This document shows positions 44,754-57,128 of a stretch of 64,000 nucleotides of DNA, piece by piece. Each line of letters begins with the position of its first letter. Position 1 is the stretch's first letter. Source of the DNA: Sialis fuliginosa (Eukaryota; Arthropoda; Insecta; Megaloptera; Sialidae); NCBI GenBank assembly GCA_961205875.1, contig OY540812.1, forward strand, positions 6,510,001-6,574,000, written 5' to 3'. The notes beneath the pieces are model-generated. The model was not told the DNA's origin and did not search any database. It saw nothing but the letters and a program-made list of their open reading frames with translations. The translations under genes were made by a program, and so were the position numbers.

Positions 44754-45959
44754 ATCTAGATCAACCCTAAGTGGAACCTGGAATACCTCATTCACTGGAT
44801 ATCATTGTGAAGTTCCGTATTTTTACACCAAAAAAACATTTGTTAGTGAAATTATTTAACCTCATAAGTAAAACTGATTTTTCAAGATTGCTGTTAGACA
44901 GATTTTTTAAATGAAAACGTCATTTTTCGTCTAATTTTTCACGAATTTTTATAATTTTGTTTACTATAGTTTTCATGAATTTAGTTGAATTGTCCTACGC
45001 CCAAATGCAGATTTTCACGAAGTAATTCAGGGGTGTCAAAATGTAGATCTCAATCAGTAGAATTTGACTATAAAAGTAGAATGAAAAGTAACTTCCCCGT
45101 AACGATTCTACTTATCTAGAATTAGTATCGACTGTACTTGTTCTTAAAACACCCATGGTTTTGAAAATACTCACTAATTATAACAATTTAAATTACATTT
45201 CGAAAACGCGTTCGTACGTGTTTAAAATTTTGTCATGCATTTTAAATATTTAAACTGCGATGATTATTATTGTATTTTGTTGTGAAACGATGAAGTAAAA
45301 AAATTCTCTAACAAATAAATATTTGTAGGCATATTCAATCTTTTTCTATTACCAGATGTTTTCTCGATAAAAATTACAGTTTACATCGAGTATCTTATAT
45401 TTTATTATATTCTTAAATGAGCACCTTAAACATAATTAAATATTAATCATATATTATCAGTATGTGTAGTTACATGTAGCATTCATAGATGTCACCAGAG
45501 TGTATAGAATTGTGTGTGTTTTCCGATAGATGTCGTTGCAGACACATTCGTGACTAACTCAAGGTTTTTTGTGTCTGTCGAAATGCCAAGGACGTCTGCC
45601 ATCGATTTCGCAGGGTTGATTAACATCGCTCAGACTGATGAGCTCAATCTCTCCTTGTCATTTTTGTTTAATAAATATTTTATATATTTTATTTATATTA
45701 TCTAAGCCGGAAAATATATATCCGCTGTCAATAATATTATTGTATTTATAAATCATTTCAACATTATATTATTAACTAAACATTTTTTTCTTGTACGCTT
45801 ATTTTGTTAACTAGAAAAAGTAAGCAATATAATTTCAACTGAATTTTTAATCTCATTTCAAATTCTATTCAGTAAAAAATAATCAAATATCTCATTTGTG
45901 ATTAAGTTAATTTGAATTTAATTTTTTCCACTGAATTATTGTAGTTTTCAGTTAATTTT
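44754..45959. other. AT-rich non-coding DNA with one frame of interest
   Basis: 45485-45660 is less AT-rich and open on the + strand from 45514 (MCFPIDVVADTFVTNSRFFV) before turning into AT-driven residues. No family is recognised. The pocket has a possible upstream acceptor only of weak quality. Confidence 0.3.
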
Positions 45960-46250
45960 CAGTATAGTCCTGGATTACGGATGTGCGCTTTGAAAATTTC
46001 AATTTTTCATTCCATTTTCTATAAAATAATAAAAAACTTTTAACGAAATCGAAACAAACAAAAAATTTTAGTCGAATTTCTGGTTTAAATTTAAACTTTT
46101 CATAGAGACATCAAAAAAGACATAAAAAAGTGGGCGTGTGTACACGCATTAGAAGTTATACTTATTTAGCGTGATTGAAAAATAACTACGAAAAATTAAC
46201 CACAATATTTTAAAATACTTATCAAAATTTGATTATACATTATAATATTA
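45960..46250. repeat. Joined family A and family C copies
   Basis: 45980-46130 carries family A words (TTTGAAAATTTCAATTTTTC, CATTTTCTATAAAATA, AACGAAATCGAAAC). Directly after it, 46130-46250 is the reverse complement of 14195-14335. The two families may be halves of one longer element. Confidence 0.6.
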
Positions 46251-48195
46251 GAGCCCTCCAAACCTATTATTACTTCAGTAATGAGTTTATAAAAGATTGA
46301 TTTGAGGTCCTTTTATTGCCAGGGAACTCGAGCAATTGCCCTTTTTGACAATAGGATAACGCGCCACTGCCTATGATATGTACAGAAAGAAAAATTTTCC
46401 TGTTGATTATTTTCTAGTTCACAGAATTTTTGGTAAAACTATAATAACTACTGGCGTCTTATAAACTCTTGTATACTTTACATTGTTTATAAATTATTAT
46501 GAATTAATACAGATGCATCACACCTTTCATTTTTATATCATCACTATGTAAAGGTCAGATATAAACATTTTTTTTATTAATCATTACTAACATGATTTGT
46601 TTAGAATTAGTGTCAATGAATGCAGTCTTTTATCAGCGATCAAACTAGCTATGAAATATTGTTTATAGTAACCATCAATCAACAATGTAGTGTTATGTCA
46701 TTTGGTTGCATCTTCCTCTATAAAATATCTTTGTATATGTGATGAAATAAACGGAATTGGCAAAGTTTATTTATCTTTCAAGTTTGTCACTATAGATTTA
46801 GATAAATACACAAAAATCAATAGGATATACTGAGTACTAAGTACAATTACTCATTATTTTAATTAAAATGGTATTCTTAGATAAAATATCTTAAGAGGCT
46901 GTTTATATAAAATGCAATCGATTTCTCTACAACGATTCAACAATTTTCTTTAACTGAAATAATAATATTTTTATCAAAAAGTAGGTACTTCATTGAAAAA
47001 TTTTAAAGCTTCCGCGGTGATCTTGATATGAATCTTGGCTTCTGGATGCAAGACGCGTCGGTCTGGTCGTTCTATCGTTTGTAAAGTATTTTATAAACAG
47101 ACTTTTTAACGACCTATTTACGATAAAATGTTATTTATAAAATGTCTATTTTCCTAACATTTGAGTTATTTTGATATAATTTTCGATATCTTACCTCATT
47201 CCAATGATTCATAATCTTCACAAAAAGATATTTGTTTAATATCTGCAAAGATTTTGTATATCGATATTAGGGGGCGTCAAGTTGTATCAGTACTCCCTTT
47301 GTAAGCAAAAATAAAAAATTCTAAACTCCTCCCTCCCCTAAAAGAATAACCGTAATTTTTATTAGACATCAAAATTAAAACAAAAATGAATTATTTCTAA
47401 GATTAAAAGGTTATTTTAAATAATGGATATTATTTAAAAAATATTAATTATTTTCTAGTTTTTACCTTAGGGAAGATTTTTGGTCCCCCTCCCTCCATTC
47501 CTGACGGCAAAAGTAAGAAAAAAATGAATCCCCCTCCACTCCCTAAGCCTGTCTACGTAATACTTGAACGCTTTTTTATTTACTATCTATTTTTTATAGA
47601 AACCCATTGTCAATTCCTTCAAATATGAAAAACGAAATAAAAATACGTGCACGTCAATATCTGACTGCACAAGAACACCGAAGACCACCGAGACGTAGGA
47701 CAGAATATCTTGGAGGTGTAGCAATTCTGTGACAACATCCATTCCGTCCGACAACGTGTGAAAGATCCAGCAGATACAAACCCGAGACCTGCTACACGAA
47801 TATCTTAAATATTTCAAATTACCGCATGCATAATAATATTCACAAACTCGTGGGAATTTCGCGACGATCTAAATGTCGCCGCTAAGTTGGCCAGCGAACT
47901 TACCGGCGAATGCATTTAGTAGTAGTAAGAGATAACCTTTCGCGATGAATTTACTGTGAGATTTTTTGTAGCGAAAATTAAAAAAGTGGTTTTGTGATAA
48001 TGATGATAAAAAGTGTAACAGTTCCTGGATTCGTACAGTTTATGTTTGGACTGTATTATACACTAATATACCGACCCAAAAAATATCATTATTTAAAATA
48101 AAGTTTACAACATAACAAAAAATAGCGTATGGCTATAAAAATGTTTATTTAAATTATTATTTAACAAAATATTACCTATATAGAATTGTAAGGTA
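46251..48195. other. AT-rich non-coding DNA with a hAT-type end
   Basis: ATAACGCGCCACTG ending at 46369 is a right-hand hAT-type terminus (CAGTGGCGCGTTAT) with AATAGG and CAATTGCC words inside, similar to the left-hand end at 58106. A solo arm of the 39376-39541 repeat lies at 47019-47075. The minus frame 47587-47817 is unrecognised. Confidence 0.4.
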
Positions 48196-48435
48196 CACGG
48201 GTAAAAAAGTTGACTTGGGCCAAGAAATCCTTGTTTTTTATATAACGAAAACAATATTTTCTTAATTTAAGAATATACTCTTAATCCAGAAAATTGTTGT
48301 TTCTCTTTAAAGAAATATTGATGGACGAAAACAATAATATACTTGGATTTAGAATACATTCTTATATTAAGAAAATATTGTTTTCGTTATATATAAAACA
48401 AGATTTTCTTGGCCCAAGTCACTTTTCTACCTGTG
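48196..48435. mobile_element. TA-flanked foldback MITE
   Basis: The left CACGGGTAAAAAAG and right CTTTTCTACCTGTG termini are flanked by TA (48194-48195, 48436-48437). Arms continue as GACTTGGGCCAAGAAATC and ATATAACGAAAACAATATTT, pairing with the mirrored text on the right almost to the centre near 48315. At about 240 bp this is nearly all stem. It is likely a non-autonomous Tc1/mariner-type element. Confidence 0.85.
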
Positions 48436-49545
48436 TATATGTATATAATGTATATCTATATAGTACCTTACTTGTACAGAGTCTACATAAAACATAAATA
48501 ATATAATAAATATAACAAAGATGCCTCAATGAATTTAAAGTATCTAACTATGTAATATATCATATTAATAATTCATTATAAAATCATGCTCGAAGCATCA
48601 GTAGAGTGCTGCCATCTAACAAAAAACACCCAAACTACATACCTTAATTTAATTAACTATTTTTATGAGCATGTACTTTAGCTAAGTTAAATATTATATT
48701 AATATATATAATTACACTATGTTTTGCTACATTAGCAAATGAAGTTTTACAGGTAGGTACCCATAAATAAAATGTATTGTTTTTTTTATTAAATTACAGA
48801 TTTAACAACGATAAAAAGCATTTATTACAACATTTTAATGAAGATAATCTGCAACGGCAAGTAAGGTTGCAAACATTAACAACAAATAAAGTCATTTAAC
48901 ATTTAGAACCTCTATGGAAGCAATCATTATATGCAGTGGCGCCTACAGCAATTTAAATTGAAAAAAAATGCAAACACATAAAAAAAGATTTCTTGTTATA
49001 TCTATATATTTCTAGTTTTAATCTTTGTAAAATTACTTCTCATTAACTATAAAAAAAATTGTTTTTGTGTTATGCAATACTGTCTATTAATTAATATATT
49101 TATAAAAACCTCAAATATTGCACATCAAAATGAAGTTAAAGTATTGTGTGACTTAACTTTCACTTAATATTAATAGATATATGATTTTTATCTCTAAGAC
49201 AGCGTTATAAAATAAAACAAAGCCGCCATTGACTTCAAGTACATTATCAGCGTAGATAATCGTTCTAAATGAGTCATTACTGCAATCCAGGTACTTAATA
49301 AAGAGTTGTGTTTTTAACTAACCTCTAATGACAAAAACAATCATGGAAACGATCAATTAATTTTTGTCTCTTGCGTTGGTTATTTATGATGAGTAATGGG
49401 CATTTACCAATAAAAAAGATATACTTACATAATGTCGTTTTAAAGTAACACACGTATGTACATGTTGATTGAATAATAATTTTACAAGAAAAATTCAGAT
49501 AATTATGTTTTTATGCAACGATCAAAAACTTCCGATATTTGTATG
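48436..49545. other. AT-rich non-coding DNA
   Basis: CAGTGGCGCCTACAGCAATT at 48934 resembles a left hAT terminus without a partner. Nothing else is supportable. Confidence 0.4.
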
Positions 49546-49668
49546 TATGTTTTACACCAAAAAACATGATGTTTGTAAAACAATTCGTATTTAAAAATTT
49601 GTATAGGTTTTGTTGCAATTTTGTCAAAAAATATCATTTTTGTGTTTTGTATTTTTGGTGTAATAGCA
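49546..49668. mobile_element. Small inverted-repeat element, family K
   Basis: GTTTTACACCAAAAAACATG at the left pairs with ATTTTTGGTGTAATA at the right. The core CGTATTTAAAAATTTGTATA with GTTGCAATTTTGTCAAAAA matches 18411-18548. Confidence 0.6.
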
Positions 49669-50215
49669 CCGTAAGAAAAATAATATATGGGGGCACGGTT
49701 TTGATATTTATGTATACTTATTTGTACTAGCGGTTCTCCGTGGCTTCGCCCGAGTATTTTTTTAAATAAAATCTATTCTATTTTAGTTTGAAATTATAAT
49801 TATATTTTCAATACCTGTCTAACTTAATTATTTAATAAAAAATTTTTGTTTAATTACCATTATCAAATAATATTGATTAACATTTTCATTTTTATACAAC
49901 TTTATTAGAAAAAAGCAATGTAAATTTTTCATAATGTGAGTATATATATCTTAATTCAATTAACATATACTCTATACTAATTCGAACAATGAAATTTAAA
50001 TTTGGTTTAGTATATAGTCAGTGTCAAATATCAATAATAAAAAATTGTAAATATTCTTAATATAGACCAAGTTCAATTCAATTATCATATAGTATAGTCT
50101 GAACTAAGGATTTTCGTTTTAGAATATTAAAAGTCCCATCAAAATCGGTGCAGTAGTTTTCATATCAAGTCAGAACAAACAAACTGGCAAACAACTGTTT
50201 TGAAACTATCAAAAA
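49669..50215 (+). repeat. Dispersed repeat family I-like copy
   Basis: TACTAGCGGTTCTCCGTGGC with TTCGCCCG opens the copy near 49726. TCCCATCAAAATCGGTGCAG, AGTTTTCATATCAAGTCAGA and ACAAACAAACTGGC close it near 50200. The middle is AT-rich and diverged. Confidence 0.55.
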
Positions 50216-50599
50216 TGTTTATAATGTCTAAGGTATGTATTTGTAAATGTATTCTTAAAAAATCCAAAAAGTTTTAATTCGACAGCCTATACAGATTTTT
50301 TATATTATTTTGAGTATTGATTCAATTATTATGAAGACACAAAATTCTGACATTTAACTGCATCAAAAAACAAGAAAATAATTAAACAAAAGTAATTTAC
50401 CTACAGCATATATAAATAATAAAATTAAAATACAGTTTTACATTTATTACAAAAAAAAACCATGAATGTACCTTTTAACACGTAATAAAATATTAAATGT
50501 CCACTGTTCATTCACAAAAACCTGCAGAAGAAAGAAATTATTGAAAAGTGCACCATAATAAAATAATTTCAAGAAATGAATACAGCATGTGTCCACTTG
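50216..50599. other. AT-rich non-coding DNA
   Basis: Nothing supportable is seen. Confidence 0.4.
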
Positions 50600-51087
50600 G
50601 ACAGGTAGCGAAGAGATTACAATCTTAAGGTGATTTTATAGCCGGCATCCCAAAGCTAAAAGCTATTAATACAATTAGCACATCTCCGAGTTTTGTGTCT
50701 TCACTACTACTGCCGAAATACGCTGTAGGTTGTGCACTAACTTCAGAAGCGGCATAATATTAACTGAATTTTGCAGATTTGACACGTTTATTGACTGAGT
50801 AGTATGAATAACACGAAATATTAGCTCAGGAGATGAGCGTTTACTTCGTAAATAATTAACCCAATTTTGAAGAAAATTGCCAAAATGTTGATAGCGTAAT
50901 TGAATGCTGTCAAATTTCGAATTTTTATTTTGGCATCAGATTCATATTCAACAACCTCTAGAACCTTTTAAAGTCTCTGATTTCGCCAAAATATCTTTCT
51001 CTAAAACGCTGTTGATTCGACAGGACTTCTCCTTGCGTTTCCATGTTTTCTCCAAGAAAATGGTCGGTTAGCCACTTAACATTTTCT
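50600..51087 (-). pseudogene. Possible decayed coding fragment
   Basis: This block is visibly less AT-rich than its surroundings. On the minus strand an acceptor-like TATATATTTAACAG (ending at 51088) precedes about 43 open codons containing NVKWLTDHFLGENMETQG. After a stop and a change of phase, a second run of nearly 90 open codons follows, with QHFGNFLQNWVNYLRSK. A third phase overlaps (VVEYESDAKIKIRNLTA). Alternating open phases suggest an old coding sequence broken by frameshifts. No family is recognised and no ATG frame of length survives. Confidence 0.25.
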
Positions 51088-53010
51088 CTGTTAAATATAT
51101 ACAGTGACTTCCAAACTCAGTTCTGAGTAAAAACTAAGAATTTTGATTCATGTATAAAAAAAATCATACTTATTGTAAGAAAAATTGAATAATTAAACGT
51201 TGGTTAAATATTGTTACGTCATATTTAATATTATAACAGCTTTATATAATTTCATGATATACATTCTTGTACATATATTCTTTCACTATCCGATTTACTT
51301 TGACTTTTATTGCATTGAATAAAATTGATACTGTAATGTTATAGTACCTATCCAGAATTATAGCTTTACTTACCATATGATAGAGTTCTAGATTCTAGAC
51401 CACCCATCACCAATATTATATTTGAATAAATTAGTAGAATGCAACAATGTTTGTTGATTTGCTAGAAACAGATTTTACTACCATGTCGAAATATTATATT
51501 AAAATTTATTGCCTGCCAAAAATCTCTTAATTGCTCCTATAGACATAAAATTAATCAATACCACCCAAGTTATATATTAACAAAAGTTTTATAAATATTG
51601 TCTACACCAGAGGTGGGCAGGTAAAAACAATAGGGGAAAATATTTGCCCATGTTTTTTTAATTTTTAATCGCCTTTAGTGATAATGCAACTGTAACAAAT
51701 TATTAAAAAAATAGTCAAAATATTACTAAAATTTCACTCAAAAACATAGCAATATATTTTAAAATCAAATTATCATTTTTTTTTTAATTCAACCCTGTGA
51801 AAATTATATTTAATATACATAAAATACTCGTAATAACAAATCTCAAGCTACCATTTTTACAGAAAGTACTATATTGCAAATTTTCATTATAAAAGAGAAA
51901 AAGCTAACAAATTAAATTTTAAATTAATAACATATTGAATTAACCTTAATTATTTTCAAATAAAAATTAATAATAGACAGTTAATAACAACAGAAAACCA
52001 CACAAAAAATAAAATTTCGTAGAATGACAGATTGCTTATTATTATATTAAATTAAATGCATCGAGCTAAAATACAATATAAATACCACAAACTTGTTTAC
52101 AAAAAATAACATAATTAGCTAACAATTTACCCTAAAACCACAATTAATCACCCAAATGATGTATTAATTTTGCTGCAGCATCATTTAAAGCTGTTCGTAG
52201 ACAACACAATCATGGACTATCACTGGAAGCAAGTATTAACTAACGCTACTCGTATTCAACTCACACATTATCACTTTAAATATATTTTCTGATATTAAAA
52301 AAAATTATAAGTTATAAAGCACGAGCATACATACTCCAAATAACCTAAATGCAACACACCTATACGTATATGTATATTAATATAAAATATTTACTTAATT
52401 TAGTATTTTTATAGATTAGATTAATAATAGTATATTGATAAGTTTTGTATTTTACCCAGCGTTGATGTCTCTTATGAATTTTGATTTTTAATAAAATATT
52501 TTATGAATTCTTCAACATTTCTAGTGTCTGTATACTATTAAATTATATAAATATATGTTGTTCAGAAGACAGACACACTAAACATATGAAACAGTTCAAA
52601 AAATTACAATACATACATATAGTTACAAAAAGTGACGCTAGTTGCTTTGATAACTGTATAGATAGTTTTTCTTTATATGATTAAATAATTGACCAGTAGA
52701 ATTTTTAGAATATAATAAAGTTTATTATATTTAACCTTTATCGAACGCCGGATTTGTATATATGAGTCGCCACTATTAACATGTTATTTTGTTATTAGTC
52801 CATCTTTGTATACATTCATGCTGGTATAAGCAGAAAAATTCCAAGATACATACAAACACTCTATTAATAAATATTTAATTAAGAAAGCGGAAACCGTTCA
52901 TTTCGATGGATTTAGAAGAAATGGAATTTTTAATTTTAAATGTAGAATATTTCCTCATATTTTGCATATATAAATGGTACCCTTATGTATTAAATATTAA
53001 TATTAATAGG
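51088..53010. other. Very AT-rich non-coding DNA
   Basis: CAGAGGTGGGCAGGTA at 51608 fits a hAT terminal repeat (CAGAGGTGGGCA) but no right end or duplication was found. No gene is seen. Confidence 0.4.
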
Positions 53011-53560
53011 TAGAGCTGAGTGCGGGCCGTAAATTTTTCGATTCACGTTGGGTCATGGCCGTGACCCGACGTGAGTGTGAGCGATTTTCAAACATTGAAT
53101 AGTAAGCGTGCGTGAAGTAATTTTGTAATAAACTTATTATTATTTTTTTAAATATTTAAACCAATAATGCATTAATATATTAACGTTTTAAAACGAATTT
53201 TTACATTAAAAAATACAGTAGAAAAAATAAATGTCATTTTGTCAGTATTACCAACTTTACCAGAACACCAAAAAACTCCAGATTTAAAATGCATTGTTGC
53301 TTTATTTTCTTATTGTTTTGCTTGCTATTACTTGCACTAAAAAACGTTAATTTTCATCATTTCAAAATTTAATCTATAACAATTATATTAAATCGTGTCA
53401 CGAACGTGACCCATCGTGCGTGAGTAAAAAAATTAGGATTCGTGAGCATGCCTGATCGTGATTTTTTTTCTGTAACCGTAAGTGAGCGGGCGTAACTAAA
53501 AATATTTTGTTCGTGAGCGTACGTGATTGTGAGCAAAATTTACTCACGCGCCTAGCTCTA
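53011..53560. mobile_element. hAT-like non-autonomous element
   Basis: The ends TAGAGCTGAGTGCGGG and, complementary with gaps, CGCGCCTAGCTCTA. The flanks TTAATAGG (53003-53010) and TTAGTAGG (53561-53568) match at 7 of 8. The sub-terminal zones are rich in CGTGAGCGTACGTGA and GTGACCC words that repeat in both directions. Such sub-terminal repeats are typical of hAT transposase binding regions. No transposase frame. Confidence 0.85.
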
Positions 53561-53568
53561 TTAGTAGG

Positions 53569-53830
53569 TACTTTTGTGCTGCGTACTATAAAATAATAAG
53601 ATCAAAATAGCTTACATATTGCGAATACTTTAAACTTGAGTACTCGATACAAATCTATCAAGGTAGCTGTTGCGTCTGAGCGAGGCGTTGGATGGACGCT
53701 GTTTTACCGACAGGAAGGTGTTCGATGGGCGGGGATCGCCTCGACATACGGAAACTAAGCGTGACTGTAGGACCTCACACGGCGGTGATGTTGTAAATTA
53801 CTTTTTTTCTCACTCACAAAGTAATTTACC
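53569..53830. other. GC-rich islet with a 12-bp hairpin
   Basis: 53660-53790 (GCGAGGCGTTGGATGGACGC and similar) is GC-rich and open on both strands. The + strand frame from 53670 runs 103 codons and a minus-strand phase reads CRGDPRPSNTFLSVKQRPSN. At 53793-53829 GTAAATTACTTT and AAAGTAATTTAC form a perfect hairpin. No domain or clear splice pair is seen; it could be a decayed exon. Confidence 0.3.
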
Positions 53831-54167
53831 AAGGTGGTGGAAATTACTATTATTGATGCCATCATACTTAAAAACTATCGGTTATGACACCGATACCTTC
53901 ATATTGAGGTTGTTGATTGCCTGCTGGACGATTCGGTCCACTCGACATTTGGTCAAGAATGTTATCTTTTATCGTCATTAATGTTATTCATGACGTTCGT
54001 CCAAAATTTATGTACACATATTTTAAGACTTTTTATATTAGAGTAACATATTCATAACAGCTGGATTATTTTTTTGCTATATAATATGATTTTAAAAAAT
54101 ATTGGTGTTTCTTGTCATTTTTTTATGAATGTGTTTTTTAATACTATTATTTCTAAACAATTGTAAT
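53831..54167. other. Non-coding DNA
   Basis: This contains the tail of the frame described above; nothing else is seen. Confidence 0.35.
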
Positions 54168-54280
54168 GCCATGTTTACAAAACAGCAACAATGTGTTGTT
54201 TTTTTTTACAAAATGGCAACAAACACTATTCATTTTTAAATACGAAGTGTTGCTGGTTTGCCTTTTTAATATAAACACGG
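54168..54280. mobile_element. Small inverted-repeat element, family K
   Basis: GCCATGTTTACAAAACAGCA pairs loosely with the right end TATAAACACGG. CAACAATGTG and TTTTTAAATACGAAGTGTTG match the core of 18411-18548, here in the opposite sense. Confidence 0.55.
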
Positions 54281-56598
54281 TTTAATATAAATGAAAAAAA
54301 AATCACTTAGGTACTTATATTACTCAGTACCGACTTTGGGGAGAGGTGGGTGGGGCTGCCGAGACGCCAGGCCAGGAAAGACGGGCACACGGAGAAAAAT
54401 TTTGCTAAAATTATAATTTTTTAAGACAAAAGTATACAAACATTGCAATTTGGCATCGAAAAAGCAATACAATGGTATTTCTTATGAAAACATAGGAAAT
54501 TTTATTGTCGTCGAGTACTTTAATCTTTAAATTACGTAGTACGAATAAAAAATAAGCAAATATTTAATTATTATTCATATTGTTTAATTAAGATAAAAAA
54601 TGAAATGATCGTTCCTAAAGGGGGAGGGGCGAAAAAATCTCACCCAGAGCGCCAGACTGTATAAAATCATTGAACAAGATTATACGATGTTCAGTAAAAA
54701 TGATTTATGTATCTAAATTAAAACATCCTAAAATCTAGATACCTATGATGAAATAAAAAAAGAGAGTTGCAAATGTAACCAATATAAAACGTACCTAGTA
54801 ATTTAACAACAAATTACTTATTTCCTTACAACACGTACCTTACAAGATAAATTAAAGAACATTCCCAGCATTCCAAATGAAATATTGACAGAACGTCCTT
54901 GTCGACATTTTTAATTCATTGACAAAAAAACTACCCTACCGTCAAAATAATCCGCTCAAAAAATTAGAGGCGTAGCCAAGTAGATATACATATAATACTA
55001 TAAGATAGCATCAATTTTGTCAACCAATCAACGTTATGGAATGCGCAAGCGTTCTTTTAAAAATCTATTAACTATATTGGCATTTGGGTTTTGTTCCCAC
55101 ACTGACTAGAACAATGGCGTTGTATGTCCAATGTGAAATACTTAAAAAGAAAATTCTGCAAGTCATGAGTATGCTGGCTACTCTATCATTAAACCATTTT
55201 AACTACTTACACTTATTATTTTTTTAAAACTATACAGATATCAAGTACAAATGAAGCTGTGAAACTCATAGATCTGAGTTTCCCAAAGTCGGTGTCTATT
55301 TTATGCATACCACAAGTGCCGAAGGTGAATTGATTATTTTTTTAGGATTGCAGCTTCTATAGATAAAGCAGCAACTACCTGAGAATTTTCATAATTCAAA
55401 GATGCAAATTGCCAACAATGGTCCAAATTTTATATACCATATTATTCGAGTAATTTATTGTATAAGATACTTCTAGATCTTGCAGTATTCGTAAATTTTG
55501 TTTAGATAAATGTTCGGTGAAAATTGGAAAAAGTAAATATTTTTATAAAATAATATATTTTTTTATCAAATTTCAAGATCAATGTGATATCATAAACATT
55601 AATCCGGAATGCAGTAAATGAAGCGTAGATAAATGAGAATCATGTTACATCTTAATCTTACCAGATATAAATCTATACAGATACTATCTTAATAATATAT
55701 CTTTTGTATCGTAATAATCAGTTATATTTAGTTAAACATGTTGAAAGATTACGCAATATTTAGTCAAATTATTTTATATACTTATTTTATAAACCGTAAT
55801 ACTACATAACTATACATATGAGATATAGTTATTACTTATTTTTATAGCCTTTAGGTTACAAAGATAATTTCTAAGAAGTGGATTATTTATCTTAGATAGT
55901 TAATAAGTTACTTTCATCATACTAATTATTAAAAACAACCAATTATTTTAAAAAAATGAATATACATAGTATGCAATTCTAGATGATTTTATTCTTTCAA
56001 TTCATCTCTGAGAACCCCATATATAAAAATACATTCTTAAGATTTTCATGTTACAACTTGCTTCGTTTTGGAATTCTTACATTTTCGTATACCGAAGAAA
56101 AAAAAATATAATGACTGAATTGTGTAGGAGGGAATTAAAGCTCCGCCTTCAATGTTTGTAGGTCCGCCCTCTGGTAACGCCTCATACAAACTCTTTTTCC
56201 TCCACTACCTTGAGAAATTACAGGTAAATAATACACGTTGTATTAAATACCTTTGCAGGTAATGATTTTTTGTTTAACCAATCTAAAACATAACAATTAT
56301 TTTTGATTTTCTTATAAAATTGTTGAATGACTAAGATTATAACATGAATCAGTGGGTAGGTACCTACCATTATGTTCTAGACTTTTCTTTCTTTTTGTTG
56401 TATTTCGTGATGAGCAATCGTTTATAATAAAATATTTCTTATCCTCTTAAATTATAAATTCGTTCTAGTATTGCAGATATTTTATTCAAATTATATGAGT
56501 CATTCGATTAAAATTCACAAATCATTTATATATACTTAACAGTTAATTTGCATCATCTCTCAAGTATAGCTAAAAATCCATGTATGTCAAATAAGGTA
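54281..56598. other. AT-rich non-coding DNA, possible old element
   Basis: ACCGACTTTGGG at 54330 and CCCAAAGTCGGT at 55283 are exact 12-bp complements, possibly the ends of a ~970-bp element, but no target duplication supports it. CGCCAGACTG near 54659 also looks like a transposon end. No gene is seen. Confidence 0.35.
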
Positions 56599-57128
56599 CT
56601 GGCACTAGTCTTGAACAATACCCCAGTGTTGAAAAATTTCAAATTAAATGTATAATATTTTATTAGAAATATCTGTTAATATTTGATTACTGCTATTACT
56701 GGATATTAATCTATATACATTTAACTGTTTTACAGCGTGAGTTGATGATGATTGATCATTTTTGTTTAAAAACAGTGGACAAATTATCGTGGTTCGGCAC
56801 ACTATCAAGAAAAATGTATTTTTTATGTAAATGCTTTACATTGTTTTTAAATTTACGACTATTTAATCTCTTTATTTTATAACGTTTGTGTAGAAATACT
56901 AATCATTTTGTAATCTAAGCAAGTGTTCATTACTGGAGAAAAAACATAAACAAAACAAAAGGCTACAATTTAAAAACAATATATATTTGGGGATTTTGGT
57001 AATTAAATTGATTTAATAAAGAGGTACTTCTTTTATTTGTAAAATGAGTTCATGAAAATAAAAAAAATAGCTCATAAATCCCAAAAAACAATATACTTTG
57101 CTCTTAAAGCGCTCAAGACTGGTGCCAG
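56599..57128. mobile_element. TA-flanked non-autonomous element
   Basis: The ends CTGGCACTAGTCTTGAAC and GCTCAAGACTGGTGCCAG differ at two positions as inverted copies and are flanked by TA (56597-56598, 57129-57130). The interior is AT-rich without a transposase frame. It fits a Tc1/mariner-type derivative of 530 bp. Confidence 0.82.

Noticed and set aside
54325..54659. Possible hAT-like element between CAGTACCGACTT and GCGCCAGACTG
   Set aside because: The ends pair poorly and the 8-bp flanks (ATATTACT and TATAAAAT) do not match.
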